This document shows, piece by piece, positions 21,342-29,683 of a stretch of 32,202 nucleotides of DNA. Below the pieces are notes generated by a model. The model ran no database searches and was not told the DNA's origin. It saw only the letters and a list, made by a program, of their open reading frames with translations. The position numbers and the translations under genes were made by a program. The number at the start of each line of letters is the position of its first letter. Position 1 is the stretch's first letter. The stretch comes from HGM04593 sp045589695 (lineage in GTDB: Bacteria; Bacteroidota; Bacteroidia; Bacteroidales; Bacteroidaceae): positions 1 through 32,202 of the forward strand of contig JAZNPP010000028.1 of assembly GCA_045589695.1 (NCBI GenBank), written 5' to 3'.

Positions 21342-22838
21342 ATGAGCAATAAAGTATATATATTCGATACCACGTTACGTGACGCCGAGCAGGTACCCGG
21401 ATGCCAGCTCAACACCATAGAGAAGATTGAGGTGGCACGTCAGCTCGAAAAGTTGGGCGTGGACATCATTGAGGCGGGTTTTCCTATTTCGAGCCCTGGA
21501 GACTTCAATTCGGTTGTAGAAATTTCAAAGGCAGTGACAAACCCGACAATCTGCGCTCTTACACGCGCCGTAAAAAAGGATATTGACGTAGCCGCGCAGT
21601 CGTTAGAGTTTGCGAAGAGAGGCCGTATACACACAGGCATCGGCACATCGACATATCACATTTACGAGAAGCTCCGCATGACACCTGAGACCGTGATGGA
21701 ACAGGCTGTTGAGGCTGTAAAATACGCACGACGCTTTGTCGATGACGTGGAGTTCTACGCCGAGGACGCAGGACGCACCGACGAGGAGTTTCTCGCGCGT
21801 GTAGTAGAGGCTGTCATAGCAGCCGGAGCTACTGTCGTGAATATACCCGACACTACAGGCTATTGCCTGCCTAGCGAGTACGGCGCGAAGATCGCATACC
21901 TGATGAACAATGTTCCTAACATTGACAAGGCGATTATTTCGACCCACTGCCACAACGACCTGGGCATGGCGACAGCCAACACTCTTGCGGCCGTGCAGAA
22001 CGGCGCGCGACAAGTAGAGGTAACAATAAACGGACTTGGCGAGAGAGCCGGCAACACAGCGCTCGAAGAGGTTGTAATGGCTATCAAGTGCCACTCTAAC
22101 CTTGATTACGAGATAGGAATCGACTCTAAGCAGATTATTTCTACGAGCAAACTCGTGTCTAACCTTATGCGTATGCCGGTACAAGCCAACAAGGCTATTG
22201 TCGGACGTAATGCGTTCGCTCACTCGTCGGGCATTCACCAGGACGGCGTACTCAAGAGCCGGGAGACTTATGAAATCATTGACCCTGAAGATGTTGGCGT
22301 AGACCAGTCAAGCATCGTTCTTACGGCCCGCAGCGGACGTGCGGCTTTAAAGCACCACCTTGCAGAGATTGGCTACAACCCCGAAGGCGAAGAACTCAAC
22401 GACATCTACGAACGCTTTCTGGAGCTGGCCGACAAAAAGAAGATGGTCACCACAAGAGACCTCGAAGTGCTTGCAGGAACAGCATCGTCACGCCGCAGGA
22501 TGAACATACAGCTCACAGGCCTGCAGGTTGTCTGCGGAAAGTCGGCAATGCCTACTGCTACAGTACAGATAAGCTTCGACGGCGATACATTCACCGAGAC
22601 TGCATGCGGAAACGGCCCTGTCGATGCGGCGATAACAGCCGTGAAGAACATAACGAAGCGTCGCGTCCACATCGAAGAGTTCCTTATTCAGGCTATCACG
22701 CGAGGCAGCGACGATTTAGGAAAAGTACACATGCAGATTTCTCACAAGGGAAAGACATACAACGGCTTCGGAGCCAATACCGACATTGTAACAGCGTCGG
22801 TTGAGTCTTTTATTGACGCGATATCTAAAATAGCATAA
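21342..22838 (+). CDS. leuA: 2-isopropylmalate synthase
   Basis: LeuA condenses acetyl-CoA with 2-oxoisovalerate, the first leucine-specific step. At 498 aa it has the DRE-TIM barrel: DTTLRDAEQVPG (9-20, metal-binding Asp14), GFPISSPGDF, EFYAEDAGRTD, and STHCHNDLGMATANT with metal ligands His202 and His204, followed by NGLGERAGNTALEEVVMA. The C-terminal regulatory LeuA dimer domain (about 385-498) has QLTGLQVVCG, TATVQISFDG and the ACGNGPVDAAITAVKNI loop, so leucine feedback inhibition is likely. It starts 140 bp after ilvN because of the ilvC remnant; leuC follows after 4 bp. Confidence 0.95.
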   Translation: MSNKVYIFDTTLRDAEQVPGCQLNTIEKIEVARQLEKLGVDIIEAGFPISSPGDFNSVVEISKAVTNPTICALTRAVKKDIDVAAQSLEFAKRGRIHTGIGTSTYHIYEKLRMTPETVMEQAVEAVKYARRFVDDVEFYAEDAGRTDEEFLARVVEAVIAAGATVVNIPDTTGYCLPSEYGAKIAYLMNNVPNIDKAIISTHCHNDLGMATANTLAAVQNGARQVEVTINGLGERAGNTALEEVVMAIKCHSNLDYEIGIDSKQIISTSKLVSNLMRMPVQANKAIVGRNAFAHSSGIHQDGVLKSRETYEIIDPEDVGVDQSSIVLTARSGRAALKHHLAEIGYNPEGEELNDIYERFLELADKKKMVTTRDLEVLAGTASSRRRMNIQLTGLQVVCGKSAMPTATVQISFDGDTFTETACGNGPVDAAITAVKNITKRRVHIEEFLIQAITRGSDDLGKVHMQISHKGKTYNGFGANTDIVTASVESFIDAISKIA

Positions 22839-22842
22839 GGCC

Positions 22843-24237
22843 ATGAATACTCTTTTCGACAAGATATGGGACTCGCATACCGTACGTGTGCTTGACGGAA
22901 AGTCATGCGTTCTCTACATTGACAGACAATATATCCACGAAGTTACAAGCCCGCAGGCTTTTGCAGGATTGCGACGCAGAGGTATAGAGATCTTCCGTCC
23001 GCTGCAGGTGACGGCAAGCCCCGACCACAATATACCGACAAAGAACCAGCACCTTCCAATAGCCGACCCGCAGTCGGCTCAGCAGGTAGCTGCGCTTGAG
23101 AAAAACTGTAATGATAACGGAATAACCCTATTCCCTATCGGCTCGGAGCGTAACGGCATCATACATGTCATCGGCCCGCAGACAGGACTGACGCAACCCG
23201 GCATGACAATAGTTTGCGGCGACAGCCACACCTCGACTCACGGAGCGTTGGGCTGCATCGCATTCGGCATAGGCACGAGCGAGGTCGAGATGGCCTTCGC
23301 TTCGCAATGCATTCTGCAGTCTAAGCCCAAGAGCATGAGAATAAATGTAGAGGGTGAGCTCAGACAGGGCGTATGTTCGAAGGATATCATACTGTATATC
23401 ATTTCCAAGTTAGGGACCGGCGGCGGTACAGGATATTTCGTGGAGTTCGCCGGCTCGGCAATACGCTCGCTCTCAATGGAGGCGCGAATGACCATTTGTA
23501 ACATGAGCATCGAGATGGGAGCGAGAGGCGGAATGATAGCCCCGGACCAAACTACTTTCGAATATCTGAAAGGACGCGAGTTCGCTCCAAAAGGTGAAGA
23601 GTGGGAAAAGGCTGTAGAGCGCTGGAGCAAGCTTCGTTCTGACGACAATGCCGTCTTTGACAAAGAGATAACGTTCGATGCGGCAGACATCGAGCCGATG
23701 ATTACATACGGAACGAACCCAGGCATGGGCATAGCCGTAATCGGCACTATTCCCGCATCGGAGAAGATGGACCCTGCATCTAAGGCTTCGTATGAAAAGG
23801 CTTTGGATTACATGGGATTTACCGAAGGCGAGAAGATGCTGGGCAAGCCTGTAGATTACGTATTCGTAGGCAGCTGCACCAACGGCCGGATAGAGGATAT
23901 CAGAGCTTTTGCTAATTTCGTCAAGGGACACAAGAAAGCCGATAACATAACGGCATGGATTGTTCCCGGCTCAAAAGAGGTCGAACGCCTTGCCATAGAG
24001 GAAGGACTTCGGGACATTCTTGAAGAGGCGGGCTTCGCGCTTCGCCAGCCCGGCTGTTCGGCATGCCTCGCCATGAACGAGGACAAAATTCCCGCAGGCA
24101 AATATTGCGTTGCCACATCGAACAGAAATTTCGAAGGCCGCCAGGGCCCGGGAGCGCGCACCTTGCTGGCGGGACCTTTAGTAGCGGCGGCAGCAGCAGT
24201 TACAGGAGTCATTACAGACCCGAGAACAATGATATAA
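22843..24237 (+). CDS. leuC: 3-isopropylmalate dehydratase large subunit
   Basis: The aconitase-family large subunit that, with LeuD, isomerises 2- to 3-isopropylmalate. The 464-aa length is normal. The [4Fe-4S] ligands are Cys345 (VGSCTNGR), Cys405 and Cys408 (PGCSACLAM). Substrate-site stretches include CGDSHTSTHGALG, FGIGTSEVEMAFASQ and SNRNFEGRQGPGARTLLAGP near the C terminus. It lies 4 bp after leuA and 18 bp before leuD. Confidence 0.97.
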   Translation: MNTLFDKIWDSHTVRVLDGKSCVLYIDRQYIHEVTSPQAFAGLRRRGIEIFRPLQVTASPDHNIPTKNQHLPIADPQSAQQVAALEKNCNDNGITLFPIGSERNGIIHVIGPQTGLTQPGMTIVCGDSHTSTHGALGCIAFGIGTSEVEMAFASQCILQSKPKSMRINVEGELRQGVCSKDIILYIISKLGTGGGTGYFVEFAGSAIRSLSMEARMTICNMSIEMGARGGMIAPDQTTFEYLKGREFAPKGEEWEKAVERWSKLRSDDNAVFDKEITFDAADIEPMITYGTNPGMGIAVIGTIPASEKMDPASKASYEKALDYMGFTEGEKMLGKPVDYVFVGSCTNGRIEDIRAFANFVKGHKKADNITAWIVPGSKEVERLAIEEGLRDILEEAGFALRQPGCSACLAMNEDKIPAGKYCVATSNRNFEGRQGPGARTLLAGPLVAAAAAVTGVITDPRTMI

Positions 24238-24255
24238 ACGATTTACAGCGAATAT

Positions 24256-24849
24256 ATGAGACAAAAATTCACGACACTCCGTTCGACGACAGTTCCTCTG
24301 CCGATAGAGAATATCGATACCGACCAGATTATTCCTGCACGTTTTCTCAAAGCCACCACACGAGAAGGATTCGGACAGAATCTCTTTTGCGACTGGCGAT
24401 ACGACAAGCAGGGAAACCCTAAAGAGGATTTTGTCATGAACTCGCCCTTGTTCAAAGGCGAGATACTCGTCGCAGGAAAAAACTTCGGCTGCGGCTCAAG
24501 CCGTGAACATGCAGCATGGGCTATCGAAGGCGCCGGTTTCCGTGCCGTAGTATCGAGCTTTTTCGCCGATATTTTCCGCAACAACGCTCTGAACAACGGA
24601 CTGTTGCCCGTTATGGTAAGCGAGAAGATGCTTGCCGCCATTTTCGAGGCTACAAAGAAAAACCCCGCTACAGAGCTGTTCATAGACCTCCCCGCCGAAA
24701 CGGTCGAGATTGTCGGCACAGACATCAAAGAGTCTTTTGAGATTGCTCCCTACAAAAAACAGTGCCTTATGAGTGGATACGACGATGTAGACTACCTTGT
24801 CAGCATACGTTCCGAGATTGAAGCTTTCGAAAACGAAAACAAACTATAA
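24256..24849 (+). CDS. leuD: 3-isopropylmalate dehydratase small subunit
   Basis: The 197-aa swivel-domain subunit of isopropylmalate isomerase. It carries NIDTDQIIPARFLK near the N terminus and the substrate-specificity loop NFGCGSSREHAAWAI (about residues 76-90), with the C-terminal LPAETVEIVGTD-type strand. One base separates its stop from the leuB start, so the two are translationally coupled. Confidence 0.96.
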   Translation: MRQKFTTLRSTTVPLPIENIDTDQIIPARFLKATTREGFGQNLFCDWRYDKQGNPKEDFVMNSPLFKGEILVAGKNFGCGSSREHAAWAIEGAGFRAVVSSFFADIFRNNALNNGLLPVMVSEKMLAAIFEATKKNPATELFIDLPAETVEIVGTDIKESFEIAPYKKQCLMSGYDDVDYLVSIRSEIEAFENENKL

Positions 24850-24850
24850 G

Positions 24851-25918
24851 ATGAAAGAGATTAAGATAGCCGTCCTGCCGGGCGACGGCATTGGCCCGGA
24901 GATTGTAGCGCAGGCCATAAAGGCGGTAGACGCTGTTGCCGCAAAATTCGATTACAAGGTAACGTACCGATATGCGGCAGTAGGCGCAGCGGCCATTGAT
25001 GCCGTAGGAGACCCTTACCCCGACGAGACGCACCGTATATGCTCAGAGTCGGACGCTGTTCTGTTCGGAGCTATCGGAGACCCCCGTTTCGACAACGACC
25101 CCGAGGCTAAGGTACGCCCCGAGCAGGGTCTGTTGGCTATGCGCAAGAAGCTCGGCCTTTATGCGAACCTGCGTCCGGTAAACACATTCGAGTCACTGCT
25201 GCACCGTTCGCCGCTGCGTCATGACCTTGTCAGGAATGCCGACTTCATATGCGTGCGGGAGCTTACCGGAGGACTATACTTCGGCCGCCCGCAAGGACGT
25301 TCCGAAGACGGCCGCACTGCCTATGATACTTGCGTATACACAAAAGAAGAGATAGAGCGTATATGCCGCTTGGGCTTCGAATATGCAGGCAAACGCCGAG
25401 GCAAGCTGACCGTGGTAGACAAGGCCAACGTGCTTGCCACATCACGTTTATGGCGTGAGACAGCAAAGAACATGGAGAAGGAGTACCCGAATGTAGAGGT
25501 TGAATACATGTTCGTGGACAATGCCGCCATGAAGATTATCCAGCAGCCATGCCACTTTGACGTTATGGTGACCGAGAACATGTTCGGCGATATTCTTACC
25601 GACGAGGCAAGCGTTATAACGGGCTCGCTCGGTCTGTTGCCTTCGGCATCTATAGGAACGGGCACTTCGCTGTTCGAGCCCATTCACGGCTCATACCCTC
25701 AGGCAGCAGGAAAGAACATTGCCAACCCCGTCGCGACCATACTTTCGGCAGCTATGATGTTCGAGTACGCGTTCGCGGACATGGAGGCCGGAGCAGCCAT
25801 TCGCCATGCGGTAAACCTCTCGATAGAACAGAATGTCGTTACAGAGGACATTGCCCCGGCAGGCGTCAGACCGTCTACGACGACAGAGGTCGGAGACTTC
25901 ATCGCAAAGAACATCTGA
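24851..25918 (+). CDS. leuB: 3-isopropylmalate dehydrogenase
   Basis: The NAD-dependent oxidative decarboxylase that makes 4-methyl-2-oxopentanoate, the last step before transamination to leucine. The chosen start ATG at 24851 gives 355 aa beginning MKEIKIAVLPGDGIGPEIV. An earlier in-frame ATG at 24797 lies inside leuD and adds unrelated residues. Signature stretches: ELTGGLYFGRP, the metal/substrate site VDNAAMKI and MFGDILTDEASVITGSLGLLPSAS, and the NAD site EPIHGSYPQAAGKNIANP. It is the last gene of the operon; a strong hairpin follows. Confidence 0.96.
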   Translation: MKEIKIAVLPGDGIGPEIVAQAIKAVDAVAAKFDYKVTYRYAAVGAAAIDAVGDPYPDETHRICSESDAVLFGAIGDPRFDNDPEAKVRPEQGLLAMRKKLGLYANLRPVNTFESLLHRSPLRHDLVRNADFICVRELTGGLYFGRPQGRSEDGRTAYDTCVYTKEEIERICRLGFEYAGKRRGKLTVVDKANVLATSRLWRETAKNMEKEYPNVEVEYMFVDNAAMKIIQQPCHFDVMVTENMFGDILTDEASVITGSLGLLPSASIGTGTSLFEPIHGSYPQAAGKNIANPVATILSAAMMFEYAFADMEAGAAIRHAVNLSIEQNVVTEDIAPAGVRPSTTTEVGDFIAKNI

Positions 25919-25942
25919 TATTCGATTACCCGAAACAGTTAA

Positions 25943-25990
25943 GCAAAGAGCGTCGGACGAGAACAATCTGCGTCCGACTCTCTTTGCCTT
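25943..25990 (+). terminator. Terminator of the ilv-leu operon
   Basis: GCAAAGAGCGTCGGACG (25943-25959) pairs with CGTCCGACTCTCTTTGC (25971-25987), 17 bp with a single G-T wobble and an 11-nt loop, 24 bp after the leuB stop codon. The following sequence is CTTATATTATACTTT. Confidence 0.8.
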
Positions 25991-26021
25991 ATATTATACT
26001 TTCAAAAAAATATTATAATAC

Positions 26022-26052
26022 TTTTACATCTGTCTACTTTTTTTTACCTTTG
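26022..26052 (+). promoter_or_regulatory. Promoter of the receptor operon
   Basis: TACCTTTG at 26045-26052 is an exact TAnnTTTG. TTTT at 26022-26025 with a 19-nt spacer fills the upstream position. The expected start is near 26058, giving a leader of about 75 nt. Directly at its 5' end is the hairpin CTTCCC-AAA-GGGAAG (26061-26075), which may stabilise the mRNA. Confidence 0.6.
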
Positions 26053-26131
26053 CAAGTTATCTTCCCAAAGGGAAGAGCATAAAAAAAGCATAATAGACTC
26101 AAGAGACTATAAATTAAGTTTTTACATAGAT

Positions 26132-28792
26132 ATGAGTAAGTTTTTAAAAATCGTTGCGCTGTTTGCGCTATGCGCGGGTACGGTAAACATTACCGAGACG
26201 CAAGCCCAGGACACAGCAACAGAGAGCAACAAATTTGTCAGCAAGCTGGACAACGGCATGGTACGGCAACTGCCCGCACGCAATCAGTTTCCTACCGACA
26301 CGTTGCTGCAGAAGGAGGCTGACAAGGCAAGCAACATCATCATTCTCAGTGATGACAGCAATGAGTCGTACACATTCTCGGAGGGACAGCTCGGCGAGGA
26401 CGAGGACTTCACAGGAACGACCGCTATGGTTTCGTCAAACGACGACTACTTCCTTTCCGAGGTAGGCTACCTGTTCAGTCCAATGCGTTTCCGCATAAGA
26501 GCCTACAACTCACAGTACAACAACGTGTATGCGAACGGAGTCATGCTGAACGACGCCGAAAGAGGCCAGTTCAGCTATGGCATGATAGGCGGCTTGAACG
26601 ATGCTACCCGCAACAAAGAGGGTTCGGTTTACCTTGAGCACAACACTTACGGTTTCAGCAGTATCGGCGGCTCAAGCAACATCAACATGCGTGCCAGCCA
26701 GTATGCGGCAGGCCACAAGGCTTCGCTCGTAGGCTGTAACCGCAACTACCTTGCCCGTGCCATGTATACAGGCTCAACAGGCCTCATGAAAAACGGTTGG
26801 GCATTCACAGGCTCTGCGTCGTACCGTTGGGCGAACGAGGGCGTCATCGAAGGTACATTCTACAACTCTTTCGGTTACTTCCTTGCTGCCGAGAAGAAAA
26901 TAAACGACAAGCACAGCGTCTCTATCGCCACATGGGGCTCGCCCACAGAACGCGCCCAGCAGGCCGCCGCGACAGAGGAGGCCTATTGGCTCGCAGGCTC
27001 GCACTACTACAACAGCCATTGGGGCTATCAGGGCGGCAAAAAGCGTAACGCGCGTGTGGTAAACTCATACGAGCCGGCAATCATCGCCACATGGGACTAC
27101 CAGATAAACGACAAGATGAAGCTGACTACATCTCTGTTCGGCAAATACTCAATGTACAGCACGTCGGCTCTCGGCTGGAACGGAAACGCAGCCGATCCCC
27201 GTCCGAACTACTATCAGAACTTGCCGAGCGCTGCGTATGACGTGTGGGACCTCACATATACTCCTACCGAGGACGAATATGCCGACTACATGACACGCTA
27301 CGAGTACTGGACATCGAGCAAGGCCAACCGCCAGCTCAACTGGGACTATATGTATTTCGCCAACCAACAGGCTAACGCAGGCGGCGGCGAGTGCCTCTAC
27401 TATGTAGAGAGACGTCACAACGACCAGCTCACTCTAAACTTGGGTTCTACTCTTAACATCGAGTTCGACCAATACAACAAAGGTACAGTGGGCATCAACT
27501 TGGGAACTACTAAGGGCATGCACTACAAGACCATGAGCGACCTTTTGGGAGCCAACAAATATACCGATATCGACAAGTTCTCTGTAGGCGACTTCGGAAT
27601 GAACAGCGACTACATACAGAACGACGTGGACAACCCTAACCGCCAGATTAACGTAGGCGACGTATTCGGATACGACTACGACATTTACGTGAACAAGGCG
27701 AATATTTTCTACCAGCACCAGTTCAGCAAGGGTATATTCAACCTCTTCTGGGGCGCTAATGTGGAAGGCACCACAATGGAGCGTTACGGAAACATGCGTA
27801 ACGGACGTGCTATGGAGTACTCTAAGGGCAGCAGCGGCACAGCCGGCTTCCTGGGCGCAGGAACAAGAATGGGTATCGTGATGCCGTTCAACGCATACAA
27901 CACCGTTACGTTCGGTTGGGGATACGAAAACCGCGCGCCAATCGCATACAACTCGTTCATCGCTCCCCGTATGCGCAACGACTTCGTTAATGGACTCACC
28001 AACGAGAACATCCTGAACGCCGAGGCGTCATATAAATTCTCTTACGGTCCTGTAACAGCGAAAGCGACCGGATACTGCACCCTCCTTTCGGACCTTGTAG
28101 AGCAGAACGCATTCTACAACGACCAGCAGTCACAGTTCACATACCTCACAATGACAGGCGTGGACAAAATACATTACGGACTTGAAGCTGCGGTCGTTTA
28201 CAACATAACATCATCGCTTTCGGTAAACGCTATCGCATCGGTAGGTGACGCCGAATACTGGGGCAACGCCGACGGCTTCCTTATCAGCGAGAACGAAAAG
28301 GTCGTAATGGAAGACAAGGTTTACGTGGACGGCGTGAAGGTGGACGGAACACCGCTCACAGCATTGAGCCTTGGAGTCGATTACAACATCAAGGGTTGGT
28401 ATTTGAGCGCTAACGTAAACTACTACGACAGGATATACATCGATGCGTCAAGCTACGCTCGCCTTGCAAGCGTTGTGGGCGACCCTGTCATCGACGCTAC
28501 AACAGGCGAGGAGAGACTCGACATCCCTGCACAGTACAAAGGCAAAGGCGGCTTCATGGTCGATGCTTCAATAGGCAAGAGCATAAACCTGAGACGCGGC
28601 AAGAAGTTGAATATCAACCTAAGCCTCAACAACATTCTCAACAACCAGAATATGATTACAGGCGGTTACGAGCAGAACCGTGACGACAGCTACCAGGACG
28701 GCAGCGAGCGTACATACAAGTTCTCTAAGAACCCGTTCTTGTACTATGCCAACGCATTCAACGCATACCTGAATGTAGGTTTCCGTTTCTGA
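26132..28792 (+). CDS. TonB-dependent outer-membrane receptor
   Basis: An 886-aa outer-membrane beta-barrel receptor that imports a substrate using TonB energy. A signal peptide (IVALFALCAGTVNITETQAQ, cleavage near residue 25) is followed by a low-similarity N-terminal part without the usual CarboxypepD-regulatory-like domain. A plug-like region (about 105-195) has FRIRAYNSQYNNVYANGVML and the GGSSNINMRASQ end. The rest is a long barrel rich in alternating aromatic strands, with LNINLSLNNILNNQNM typical of the TonB-receptor C-terminal third. It ends in the strand AFNAYLNVGFRF with a terminal Phe. No SusD gene follows, so this is not a standard polysaccharide locus; two lipoproteins do. The ligand is unknown. 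Confidence 0.88.
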   Translation: MSKFLKIVALFALCAGTVNITETQAQDTATESNKFVSKLDNGMVRQLPARNQFPTDTLLQKEADKASNIIILSDDSNESYTFSEGQLGEDEDFTGTTAMVSSNDDYFLSEVGYLFSPMRFRIRAYNSQYNNVYANGVMLNDAERGQFSYGMIGGLNDATRNKEGSVYLEHNTYGFSSIGGSSNINMRASQYAAGHKASLVGCNRNYLARAMYTGSTGLMKNGWAFTGSASYRWANEGVIEGTFYNSFGYFLAAEKKINDKHSVSIATWGSPTERAQQAAATEEAYWLAGSHYYNSHWGYQGGKKRNARVVNSYEPAIIATWDYQINDKMKLTTSLFGKYSMYSTSALGWNGNAADPRPNYYQNLPSAAYDVWDLTYTPTEDEYADYMTRYEYWTSSKANRQLNWDYMYFANQQANAGGGECLYYVERRHNDQLTLNLGSTLNIEFDQYNKGTVGINLGTTKGMHYKTMSDLLGANKYTDIDKFSVGDFGMNSDYIQNDVDNPNRQINVGDVFGYDYDIYVNKANIFYQHQFSKGIFNLFWGANVEGTTMERYGNMRNGRAMEYSKGSSGTAGFLGAGTRMGIVMPFNAYNTVTFGWGYENRAPIAYNSFIAPRMRNDFVNGLTNENILNAEASYKFSYGPVTAKATGYCTLLSDLVEQNAFYNDQQSQFTYLTMTGVDKIHYGLEAAVVYNITSSLSVNAIASVGDAEYWGNADGFLISENEKVVMEDKVYVDGVKVDGTPLTALSLGVDYNIKGWYLSANVNYYDRIYIDASSYARLASVVGDPVIDATTGEERLDIPAQYKGKGGFMVDASIGKSINLRRGKKLNINLSLNNILNNQNMITGGYEQNRDDSYQDGSERTYKFSKNPFLYYANAFNAYLNVGFRF

Positions 28793-28827
28793 TAAGCAAA
28801 GAGAATATATATAACAAGGAATAAAAT

Positions 28828-29658
28828 ATGAAAACATTAAGATATTTATCAATAGTTGCGGTATCGCTCTTTGCAATGACATCTTGCATGAACGATTTTG
28901 ACGCTCCCGATTTGACGACACCGCCGTACGGCAACAACAATATTGGCGAAGCCAACATTACGATAGAGGCTTTGAAAGAGAAGTTCGCTTCGACTATTTC
29001 ATCGAACAGTTCAAAACAGGTGACCGAAGATTTGATTATCGAAGGCGTTGTAGTGGCTAACGATGCGACAGGAAACGTATACAAGCAGTTTGTCATCAAC
29101 GACAAGACCGGCGCGATAATCATTGGCGTAAACGACGTAGGCCTCTATGCCACAATGGCCATCGGCCAGAGAGTACGCATAGACTGCAAAGACCTCTATG
29201 TAGGCGGCTACGGAAAGATGGCGCAGGTAGGCGGGCTCTACAACGGAAGCATCGGTCGCATGAACAAGAGCGTTTTCCCCGAGCATGTACGCATTGTCGG
29301 CCAGCCCGACAGGACACAGGAGGAGATGACTCCGCTTGTTATCGACGAGGATTACTTCACCGATGAGAACAAGGAGAAACTCGCAAAGTTCGTACGCCTT
29401 GAGAACGTAGCTATCGCCGGCGCCGACGGCACAGAGAAATGGGCCCCCGAGGAGCTTGCCAACAGCAGCAATGTCGTTGAGCGCACAGTAAAAGTCGGCA
29501 ATACGAACATCATTCTGCGCATGAGCACGTATGCCGATTTCGCAAACGACATTATGCCTGCAGGACAGCTTAACATGAACGGCGTTCTGACACGTTTCAA
29601 CAACTATTGGCAGTTCATGATAAGTTCAACAGATGACATTGAACTAATTTCGGAATAA
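28828..29658 (+). CDS. DUF5689-type (OB-like) lipoprotein
   Basis: A 276-aa lipoprotein. The signal peptide ends at LFAMTSC (lipidated Cys20), followed by MNDFDAPD; acidic residues soon after the cysteine favour surface display in Bacteroidetes. The mature part looks like DUF5689, an OB-like domain: a helix (ITIEALKEKFA), then strands DLIIEGVVVANDATGNVYKQFVINDKTGAIIIGV, a VGQRVRIDC-like turn (here MAIGQRVRIDCKDLYVGGYGKMAQVGG), and the end MNGVLTRFNNYWQFMISSTDDIELI. It starts 35 bp after the receptor gene and precedes the large lipoprotein, so the three probably form one surface system. OB folds bind nucleic acids or oligosaccharides; which applies here cannot be told. Confidence 0.8.
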   Translation: MKTLRYLSIVAVSLFAMTSCMNDFDAPDLTTPPYGNNNIGEANITIEALKEKFASTISSNSSKQVTEDLIIEGVVVANDATGNVYKQFVINDKTGAIIIGVNDVGLYATMAIGQRVRIDCKDLYVGGYGKMAQVGGLYNGSIGRMNKSVFPEHVRIVGQPDRTQEEMTPLVIDEDYFTDENKEKLAKFVRLENVAIAGADGTEKWAPEELANSSNVVERTVKVGNTNIILRMSTYADFANDIMPAGQLNMNGVLTRFNNYWQFMISSTDDIELISE

Positions 29659-29683
29659 TAAGAATAAATAAAATAAAAGCACT

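Noticed and set aside
21603..22238. 211-aa open frame antisense to leuA
   Set aside because: It lies wholly inside an intact, well conserved leuA and shows no domain.
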